NCBI GenBank assembly: GCA_903813345.2
Contig: CAIIXF020000011.1
Location: 6,660,571 to 6,724,570, forward strand
Reading direction: 5' to 3'
Source of the DNA: Owenia fusiformis
Lineage: Eukaryota; Annelida; Polychaeta; Sabellida; Oweniidae
Length of the DNA stretch: 64,000 nucleotides
A program made the translations under genes and the position numbers. Under the pieces are notes generated by a model, which was not told the DNA's origin, ran no database searches, and saw only the letters and a list, made by a program, of their open reading frames with translations. Positions 55,651 through 64,000 of this stretch are shown here, piece after piece. Numbering within the stretch: the first letter of the stretch is position 1; each line of letters opens with the position of its first letter.

Positions 55651-56639
55651 GTTCAATTCTTTGAAGCAAATGATTCTAAAAGTACAACATATCTTTGAAA
55701 AAATATCATTCTGTTGAGTGAAATTGTAAAAAATATTTTGCAATGTGTGAAATTGAATTAAAGCACGTGATTCAATGAATAGTGAATGCTTCAATTCACT
55801 TATGTCTTCCAGTCTAGGCTTTGAATTCGGACTACCACCCTCGTTCATAGTCTAGAATCAGGACATATGTTAAATTTAATCATCTACAATGCATTGAGTC
55901 ATTGGCTTAAATCCTATAATATAATATGCCTATCAATATAATATGTAATTATTTAAGTATCATCTCAATGCTTTAATTCTAATAGAATTATTTTAATATT
56001 TTACTAACTGTATAATATGTAGTTTGCATTACTGTTGATAAATAAATAAGTGATTGCACTGTTCAGTATAGAAATATAGCAATTGAATAATTTAAACTGA
56101 CAATACACTATAGAAATGATTTTCATTGAAAAATCAAATCAGTACAAAAATTATGGTTACCCTGTAGTAGTGAAAGGCACATTAGAAATGAATATCACCC
56201 CCTTCAATCTATTTTTACAGGTTTTTATGATTATTTCAGATTTTTCTATAGTTTGCGTAACCAGGACGGTGAATTTTCTTCATTTTTCATCAAACATTTC
56301 GTCTTACCAATATTTATTATACCTGTCAATTTTATCAAAATCGAGCCGCTACGTTTGAAAATAATTCAAATTATGTAGTTTTTCCCATTGAGCTCCATTA
56401 TAAAAATGGAATTTTCAAACTTAATATTTTAAAATTCTACGTGGTGAAAAGTTGCATATTGAGTAGTTAGTTAATGTTATGGTGTTAAAAATTCATAACA
56501 AAAAGGAATAAAGAAAAAATGCCACAGAGAAGTCTCAATAGAGTCTCTTTAAGATGTCTTGTTTACTTACAAACCTATTGGTTAGCATGCTCAAATGACC
56601 CTTCTTGGTATATATCGGGTATTTAACAATATGTATCAT
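55651..56639. other. No gene assigned; one short minus-strand frame
   Basis: A minus-strand ATG at 55848 opens 93 codons beginning MNEGGSPNSKPRLEDISELK, which has some coding flavour for about 30 residues before becoming AT-rich. No clear donor follows, so it is not called. Confidence 0.25.
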
Positions 56640-57100
56640 TGATCTCCCTAGTATTAAATCAAGTGGGCATAGCACACACCTGAGATTTTAAAAACAGGCT
56701 TGCACCAACCTGAAAATTTACTTGCACAGGCCAGTAACACAGGCCCTAGCCAAACATTCTTTCAAAATTATTCAGTTTTTAACTATTCTATGCACTTTCT
56801 AAGTTTGTCAAAAGTGAACCCCCCTGGAATTTTTCAAAAAGTTAACACCTTGGAAAATCCTGGCTATGGGACTGTTGCACCTACATGTACTTGAAAATTA
56901 GAAAAATCATGAAGAATGGGTATATTTTGACCAATTTCGGTCTGTATTGTGAATATGAGAATTTTGTACCCACTTGAGAAAAAATCTCATGGAGAATGCT
57001 GTGTATGATATATTCTTTAAGGTGTTTGTTTGTTGATGGTGCTTTGATTCTGATTTCAAAGGTTTTAGTTTTGGGGGGCTGTATACATGCACACACATTT
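56640..57100 (-). mobile_element. R8-family element interrupted by an R4 element
   Basis: The opposite-strand match to 60348-60553: AATCAAGTGGGC…, AACAGGCTTGCACCAACCTG, then after the interruption CTTGAAAATTAGAAAAAT, ATATTTTGACCAATTTCGG and TACCCACTTGAGAAAAA. At 56729-56874 an R4-like element (ACAGGCCCTAGCCAAAC … CCTGGCTATGGGACTG) is nested, with TTGCAC on both sides as a likely target duplication. Confidence 0.6.
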
Positions 57101-57117
57101 TTGTATTATTATTTTAT

Positions 57118-57860
57118 TAGGTCAGCAGATGATAACAGCAGTCAGTATTTGGTATCTGTGACAAGTTGTTACACATTTGTTACCATTTACAATACTTATC
57201 AGGTGGTGGCATGTTGTCATGGTAATGCTTGTCATACTTAAATGTAAGGAAAGTATTTCTATTTTGGAATGCAAACATATCAGGGTCTCATATAAGGGAG
57301 ATCAATATCAGATTTTGGTTTAAGAAAAACTTAACAATTAAAAAGTTTGCCTGTATTGAGAGACCCTAGTCAGCATAACAAAACCAGGTTGAAAATAGAT
57401 ATATCTTACTCTATCAATTTATTAGGAAGGACAAGTCACACTTTGGAGAACAGTCTTTATATGAAAAATATAGAAATATCATCAAAATTGAATTATGAAT
57501 ACATGTATTCAAAACAGGATAAAATCTACAAGATGTAAAAATATCAAATCTGTTCGAAGCAGGCGTAATGTGTAGTAGACCGCGCTGATTCAATAAAAGA
57601 CAAGTCTCGATTAGGAGAAAGAAATTCACCATTGTACTGCACTAATAATTTCATTCAAATTAAATTAAAAGAGGACATTTAAATCTAAAAATATCAAAAT
57701 TATCCAAAGCAGGCGTAACTTCCAGTAGACTGATGGACTTCGTTCTCCAAACCAAGACCAAGTCTTTAAAGAAAGAGAATTTCTTTTATGCTGTAATAAA
57801 GATGGCGATGGTTTCCAAGTGGGACTTTGATGTAAAACATTGATGAAACTGAATATTAAG
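57118..57860. repeat. Segmentally duplicated 3' flank (R6 and R7 blocks)
   Basis: GGCATGTTGTCATGGTAATGC and the ~185 bp around it (57118-57310) match 43320-43560. AATAAAGATGGCGATGGTTTC and GATGTAAAACATTGATGAAA (57785-57850) match 44385-44440. Both blocks keep the same order and orientation relative to the final exon of the adjacent gene (45232 and 59126). Confidence 0.55.
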
Positions 57861-58005
57861 CTGGCTAAATTGGAATATTATTCCTTAGAAATTTGGAAAA
57901 TTCATATTTTCATTATTTAGGAAGGGAAGGTCCTATATTGTACTTTCACACATAGATGTATTTTGGACTTGTTTATTAGTTGGATTTTTTGTGTGATATC
58001 ATTCT

Positions 58006-58179
58006 CAGGCCTTTAGCCAGCTTTTGCCAACAGGTTCACTTTTCAAAAAATTCCAGGAGTTCACATTTGACAACTTTGGCCCAAAATCAATTGAAAAGTG
58101 CTCAGAGTGGTGAAAAAACGGCATAATTTTGTAGGAACTTTCACTCTAACTCCCCAAACCCCCTCTGGCTACAGGCATG
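58006..58179. mobile_element. R4-family TIR element, inverted copy
   Basis: Ends CAGGCCTTTAGCCAG and CTGGCTACAGGCATG are inverted. The interior TTTGGCCCAAAATCAATTG and GTTCACATTTGACAACTTTG is the reverse of the 13.7-kb copy. Flanks ATTCT/ATTCC are an eroded 5-bp target duplication. Confidence 0.55.
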
Positions 58180-59125
58180 ATTCCGATACAACAGTGATGT
58201 TTTAAGGTTAGATTCCAAATAACATTAGTATGGTGTCACTGTTACTGCTAGAAAGAAGACGAATTTGTTCTTTATCTCTTCTACGTTATGGAAGTTGACA
58301 CGAAATTCTTTTTCTTTCTGTGTCTTGTATATTTGGGAATTGGTAATAAGACATTTTTCCTGACAAAATAATGACATTTATGTTACACTTTGTGTAATCT
58401 ATATCAGGACTTTTCTTTATCTATCATGTGACAACTGACAAGTAATTTTAAAGAGACTATTTTTTTTATTTCGTTTTATTTTATGAATACAATTTTACAA
58501 ACATGGTTTTATTGAACAATTATAGAGAAATGATGAATACAAGTATATGTATAATATGGAAATAAAATTTTTCTTATAAATTGAAAGAATTAGCAACTGA
58601 ATTTGAAATACAGAGTGATAATAATTTGAATTTGCAGTTGAAAAATAGGAAAAATAGGATTTGCACCAAAATAGTTATTGAAAATATACAAGAAAATTAA
58701 AAATAGTTTTAACAGATCTTATATCTTATTAACACATGTTTGGGTTACCCTTTTGGCTCACCCTGTATGTTTCACTAACACTATGAGAAGAAATGAGATT
58801 ACACTATGTATCATATTACTAAAAGATCTATTATACAAATGTACAGTGTAAAGTAAGTTTTGCCAATGTCATATCCATGATCATACTTTAACTATGACTG
58901 GTCAAACTTTAGTTTAGAACATCATGTGTGAAAAATGAACAAATAGAAATAAAATAAAACAAAATAATACTATTTTCTTGAAGAGTGAATGTAAAATGTT
59001 TGATAATTTATGTTTAAAGATCAATTTGAAATACAAAGAAAAACTCAACAGTTAGCAGATCTGTCATGTGGGAATGATTTTTTTGACATATTTTATAAAA
59101 GAGGGTTTGATACATGACAACTTGT

Positions 59126-61421
59126 TCAAAAATGGTTAGAATTTTCACCAAAAGCGTGGGGGGCAATGTTCAAATGATAGAAAGTCCATATAGAAGGTGT
59201 CCCAAGCTCATTGTTCTCTTCTGTGGCAATCTCAAGATTTCCCTCAGAAACCAATGGGTTTCCTTCACCTGCAAAAACAAAGTGAGCATGTTACTATGGG
59301 AACAAACATATTATACACCAAAAAGCATTTGAAAGTGATCTTACCATGGTAAAATGATTCGTTGTTAGGTCCTTGTCCTATTGGCAAGTTTTTTTCTACC
59401 ATAGCAGAGGCAAGCATGATTGGTTCCTCAGAATCCTGAAAATATGAATAGTCTTTTATTTTATAGCTAACAATACATTACAATTGGCATTGATGTTGGC
59501 GTCAATATTTATCATCTGTGACAATTGTTACACTTATCAGTGATGTAATCAGTGGTTACATTAAGCCATGTGTTAATTAATTAATTGATGCCTTGTTTTA
59601 TTTATAGCACATCAACAGTCACATGGTTTCTAGAATCAGTTTTTTCTTCATTGTATCTTATCTTTCTATTAAAAAACTAAAGAACTGAGATTTTCACTTG
59701 CTAAATTTACTTATACATGTATCTATTTATAGTCTATATAATAGTTGTAGTAAGAGCCAATGTTATTATTGAAACTATATATATAAGAATGATCACCTCT
59801 CATGATTTGGAGATGTTAATAATCATAAATATGAAAAAGACATGAGATGGAAGTTTACCCTTACCTGGGTAGAGAAGCCTGAATCATCGCAGGTTCTCAG
59901 TCGCCAGTCTTCTGTTTTTTCTTCTTTCTGGAATCTGTTTGGCAGTGGGCTAGAAGAACCAACACTGAAGGCAAAGACACTAGTTGGGTAGCTTGTATCA
60001 TCCATGTGCTCTTCTTCTGTAGCTTCCAAGAGCGCCTCAACCTCCAGATCATTGGCATCGTCATCTATTTGAAAGAGAACAAGACATAAACTACAGTAAA
60101 TAGAAGATAACTGTATTTAAATAAGAAATTCAGGCCCAAATTGATTCACTTTATTGATGGATTCTCAAGCCTCAGATTTTCAAATTATTTTACAGATATT
60201 CCTTTTGCCAAATTGTTGACTGAAATAAAGCTATGATATTTAATGGAATAAAGTCTGGGGACTTGAAGAATATGCAGTAAAAAAGATGAGATTAACTCAT
60301 ATGATTAAAATATTTCTATGATATGTGCTAAATCAAGTCAGATATTCCAGTGATCTCCCCAGGATTTTTCTCAAGTGGGTGAAAAATTCTCATTTTCACA
60401 ATTTACACTGAATTTGGTCAAAATATGCACATTTTTCATATTTTTTCTCATTTTCAAGTGGGTGCAAATGGATTTTCAGGTGGGTGCAAGCCTGTTTTTA
60501 AAATCTCAGGTGGGTGCAAGCCCACTTTCTTTAATGCTCAGGGGAGATCACTGTATTCAGTTATTTACTTGAAGATTGGTAAAAATAGCTAGCATTACCT
60601 AACTCGGGAACCAGTGGAATAGCATCAGTTTGGGGAGACCATTGAGTTTGACTCACTTTTTCAGTGACCTGAAAGTAAAGATTTGTATTAGATTTGTGGG
60701 GTTAGAACAATAGATATATTTGTTTGGGATATGAAAAATTATATCAACAAGCTCAGATTTTAGACCTAAAGAAGCATTGATAGGTCACGTAAATCTCGAG
60801 AAGAAAAGTTTACTAGAATAGTCCTCTCCCAAAATAACATTTACGATTTCCGAGATATTTTGAAAAACTTTTTCAGACCTATAAAGAAAAATATAAAACC
60901 TGGTGATCAGAATCAAGAATATTTTTTCCTGACTTATTACTTAAAAAATCATGATACTCTAAGGCTAGAAGTATCAATTTTTACATCTAAAATCTTTCTT
61001 TTACTAATAAAAGCCAATTCTGCTATATTTTGACTTACTTTATCCGGTTTCTTGTTTACACCATCTCCTTCGTTCTTCGCATCACTCTCTAACTCCGTGT
61101 CAAAATGCATGGTAGAAGCACTCGGATCTAAATTTTTAACTTCAGATTCGAGTGTTTCTGGTGTTGATTCAATTGTGTTTGAAGTTGCTTCTGGTGTTTC
61201 TGAAATAAAGTTTAAATCAGTTTCATTTTGATCTAATTTCATTAACATGTATTTTTCTTTACATTTCAAAGGTTGTTTGATACTTATGAATTTCAGTTGA
61301 AATCAGATCTGTTCTGCATTTTTTAACATCTGATATTTTAGCTTAGAGTATCAACTATATGACTAGATTCAAGAAACACAAAAGACTTACCAAAAAATGT
61401 CGGCTTTAAATGAGTATCCAT
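59126..61421 (-). CDS. Gene A: acidic low-complexity protein, six exons, 231 residues
   Basis: Exons (minus strand): 1, 61391-61421 (ATG); 2, 61039-61199; 3, 60599-60668; 4, 59865-60064; 5, 59345-59435; 6, 59126-59268 (TGA). Every junction is GT/AG and the phases (1,0,1,0,1) join into 696 nt with no conflict. The protein is Glu/Asp/Ser/Thr-rich with no signal peptide or membrane segment, so probably cytosolic or nuclear and disordered. Exon 4 holds SYPTSVF, SSSPLPN and DSGFSTQ; the last exon holds GNPLVSE and WTFYHLNIAP. These blocks recur in gene B, so they are likely the constrained parts. Gene A lacks the 15-residue array and looks like the simpler relative. DSGFST resembles a phosphodegron (DSGxxS). 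Function and family are unknown. Confidence 0.75.
60348..60553. mobile_element. 206-bp TIR element, family R8, in intron 3 of gene A
   Basis: Ends CAGTGATCTCCCCAGGA and TCAGGGGAGATCACTG are inverted. TATTC flanks both sides (60343-60347, 60554-60558), a 5-bp target duplication. The interior has three GTGGGTGCAAG phrases. A second, interrupted copy lies at 56640-57100. Confidence 0.75.
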
Positions 61422-61432
61422 GAAGTACAAAG

Positions 61433-61444
61433 TACGCATGCGCA
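61433..61444 (-). promoter_or_regulatory. NRF-1-like site upstream of gene A
   Basis: TGCGCATGCGTA on the minus strand, 12 nt before the ATG at 61421; a weaker repeat (TGTGCATGCGTA) lies at 61459-61470. It matches the site before gene B in sequence and position. Confidence 0.45.
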
Positions 61445-61619
61445 TTTCAAGTACTAAGTACGCATGCACATACTTCAGATAAAAAATCAATATTTATGCA
61501 TTAAAAACTATATAAATTGATATTTACTGATTAACTGATGAAAAGATGACAGTAATATTTGTGGTGTAAGTTTTTCATTTTTGCATCACCCTGAAATATC
61601 AGTATATTTTTTTTTTTAT

Positions 61620-61765
61620 TAAAGTCACCACCAAAAGTGATGACATATTTTTATGGTCTCCCCAACCTTTGTGGATGGTGTTCAGTGGTTGGTGTTTGGC
61701 CTTCACCCTTTGGTGTTTGGTATCTGTAAGAAATGGCAGGTGGTGACATTTTGATTGTTAATGCC
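61620..61765. repeat. R6 block upstream of gene A
   Basis: GTGATGACATATTTTTATGG, CCTTTGTGGATGGTGTTCAG and AAATGGCAGGTGGTGACATT match 43135-43305, which lies beyond the 3' end of gene B. A 3'-flank block here would fit a third gene unit starting to the right. Confidence 0.5.
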
Positions 61766-62096
61766 TTGTTTTTCTTTGTTATGATAACATAAATGATATT
61801 GAAAACATGCATATCTTTGAAGGATGCAGTTTTATTAAAATATTAAAGATGCAGAAATATTTAGATTCTTCTTAATAATAAATATGCCTCTCCATATTAC
61901 ATTAGAAATGAAAGAGAAAAATATTCATTTCATGTATGATTTTAATGAGTAATAATAATAACTAATTTATTAACAAAATGTCTTATATTTTCAGTTTTAT
62001 ATACAACAAAATAGTACTTTTAATGAATTGTCAACAGCATATAGGACATCATAATAAACCATTAACTCTTAATTAAATCAAGGCTTCATCAACCAT
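61766..62096. other. No gene recognised
   Basis: AT-rich, no feature found. Confidence 0.4.
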
Positions 62097-62551
62097 AGAT
62101 ACTAGTGTTCCGTAATTCTGCGGCGTGGACGGAATTTGACAAAACTTCAATTTTTTGCAGAATCCCTGATTTTCATGAAAATCCCGCGGAATTACCAGAA
62201 TTTCCAGAAATTACATATTTTACGATTTCTCCTACCTTTGCGGGGTATTTTGAAGAGTGTCTGTTTATGTCCAACAATCAATCATTATTGAGTACAAGTA
62301 TAATTTCACCGTGAAATTCAACATTCTATCACGTTTAAATTCGCTAAAGCGAGTTCGCTAATGACGCGCAGTTCTTACCTAGAAAGTAGCTGACTTCCGT
62401 TCCCTTGCTACGTCAATTTTCATCGTTTTAAAAGATTGCAGAATTTGGACTTTTTTGAAAATTTTTGCAGAATTTTGATTTTCTCCTTGCAGAATTTGCT
62501 TTTTTTCTTGCAGAATTTTTTGCAGAATTTTGATGCAGAAAACTAGTATCT
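62097..62551. mobile_element. 455-bp element with AGATACTAGT ends
   Basis: AGATACTAGT and ACTAGTATCT are exact inverted 10-mers. Just inside are TTCCGTAATTCTGCGGCG and, on the other side, four TTGCAGAATTTT phrases. No gene; the TIR is short, so the class is unclear. Confidence 0.45.
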
Positions 62552-62589
62552 GTGATCAACATACATAATTGATGTCTTCCTGGAAAATA

Positions 62590-63500
62590 GTGATGTTAAA
62601 CACAGTAATGGGTGTTCATATTTTGAGGTGTTCACATTGAGAGGTGTTCATATTTAGAAGTGTTCACATTGAGAGGTGTTCATATTTAGAAGTATTCACA
62701 TTGAGAGGTGTTCATATTTTGAGGTGTTCACATTGAGAGGTGTTCATATTTTGAGGTGTTCACATTAAGAGGTGTTCATATTTAGAAGTGTTCACATTGA
62801 GAGGTGTTCATATTTTGAGGTGTTCACATTGAGAGGTGTTCATATTTTGAGGTGTTCACATTAAGAGGTGTTCATATTTAGAAGTGTTCACATTGAGAGG
62901 TGTTCATATTTTGAGGTGTTCACATTAAGAGGTGTTCATATTTAGAAGTATTCACATTGAGAGGTGTTCATATTTTGAGGTGTTCACATTGAGAGGTGTT
63001 CATATTTTGAGGTGTTCACATTAAGAGGTGTTCATATTTAGAAGTGTTCACATTGAGAGGTGTTCATATTTTGAGGTGTTCACATTGAGAGGTGTTCATA
63101 TTTAGAAGTGTTCACATTGAGAGGTGTTCGTATTGAGAGGTGTTCACATTGAGAGGTGTTCATATTTTGAGGTGTTCACATTAAGAGGTGTTCATATTTT
63201 GAAGTGTTCGTATTGAGAGGTTTTCATATTTAGAAGTGTTCACATTGAGAGGTGTTCATATTTTGAGGTGTTCACATTGAGAGGTGTTCATATTTTGAGG
63301 TGTTCACATTAAGAGGTGTTCATATTTAGAAGTGTTCACATTGAGAGGTGTTCATATTTTGAGGTGTTCATATTTAGAAGTGTTCACATTGAGAGGTGTT
63401 CGTATTGAGAGGTGTTCATATTGAGAGGTGTTCATATTTTGAGGTGTTCGTATTGAGAGGTGTTCATAATTTAGATGTTCACATTGGGAGATGTTCAATT
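62590..63500. repeat. 16-bp minisatellite, about 55 copies
   Basis: Units GAGGTGTTCACATTGA, GAGGTGTTCATATTTT and GAAGTGTTCACATTGA alternate, so 32-bp and larger patterns repeat. The unit matches the short direct repeats (reverse of GAACACCTCTCTAATC) inside the pogo-like element at 23.2 kb, a probable source. Confidence 0.85.
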
Positions 63501-64000
63501 TTGAAAGATGATGTTCATCACATATTGCAAGGTATTACTAAATATTCCTGCTTGTAAAGTAAAACAATTGAGTTGTTTTCCGTGACAATACAAGAATTAC
63601 AAGAAGTTGTAATACAAACAGAATCCAAGAAGTGAAATGTGTTAACAGACATATGATAAATGATATCTTTGGAGATATCAAGTACATAATTATAAGTCAC
63701 CCCTTTTGATTTTTCACTCTCCATTCTTTATACTGTACTTGAATTTACCAGAATTTTGTCTACTTTGTAATTTTTGAATTGGTAAACAAAACTTGATTTA
63801 CTTTTTAATGTTTCAGGTCATTTTAAAACACATGTAGATTTTTGATAAAAAATAAATCTGGTTTGAATATAGCACTGCAAGGGGTCAGAATTGTTTTTTA
63901 ACATTTCCCTTTAATTTTTTAAAGATGATACTCATTTTATGCACTGTCTATTAAATGAATACAGCTGCCTTCTTCAATTTTTATATTATTTCAGGTTTTG
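63501..64000. other. No gene recognised
   Basis: AT-rich. A polypyrimidine tract with TATTATTTCAG|GTTTTG ends the window and could be a plus-strand acceptor, but nothing beyond can be read. Confidence 0.3.

Noticed and set aside
62590-63500. CRISPR-like array
   Set aside because: Units of 16 bp are contiguous with no unique spacers, in eukaryotic DNA. It is a minisatellite.

Overview
This window looks like AT-rich, intron-rich eukaryotic DNA from a marine invertebrate. Evidence: spliced minus-strand genes with GT/AG junctions, a Gmr1-like Ty3/gypsy retrotransposon, dense short terminal-inverted-repeat (TIR) elements, foldback elements and minisatellites. A mollusc is my best guess, but Gmr1-like elements also occur in deuterostomes and nothing here fixes the phylum. 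There are no bacterial-style operons, and I could identify no rRNA, tRNA or CRISPR locus. Most of the sequence is repeat-derived or intronic/intergenic.

Layout. 0-0.5 kb: last coding exon of a minus-strand gene for a single-pass membrane protein. 0.5-30.8 kb: no gene I can defend. This stretch holds dispersed repeats (including a promoter-like repeat here called R1), small hAT-like, pogo-like and mariner-like elements, a 534-bp foldback, two 'double hairpin' units and several tandem arrays. 30.85-37.85 kb: one apparently intact Ty3/gypsy element with 815-bp LTRs that look identical, a 4-bp target duplication and a single 1657-codon Gag-Pol frame. Its integrase precedes its reverse transcriptase (Gmr1-type, copia-like order) and its capsid has a SCAN-like segment. 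38-43 kb: repeats, an 860-bp pogo-like element with a recognisable empty-site paralogue, and a candidate plus-strand first coding exon at 43050.

45.0-61.5 kb: two tandem paralogous minus-strand genes, reconstructed by splice phase. Gene A (59126-61421) has 6 exons and 231 codons. Gene B (45232-53726) has about 7 exons and contains a 1833-nt exon with about 30 copies of a 15-residue Asn/Ser-rich repeat, broken by one in-frame TAA. Gene B also carries a ~0.76-kb internal duplication that makes two interchangeable copies of one exon. Both genes begin just below an NRF-1-like GCGCATGCG site and end in a homologous terminal exon. Their 3' flanks also match, so the unit duplicated as a block, and the right edge of the window suggests a third unit beyond. 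I do not recognise the protein family.

The genes do not form an obvious pathway. The main stories are the autonomous Gmr1-like element, the new-looking repeat-protein gene pair, and several families of structured mobile DNA (a repeat carrying GC-box/CCAAT/CRE/TATA motifs; bipartite hairpins with CCGAGGG-rich loops).
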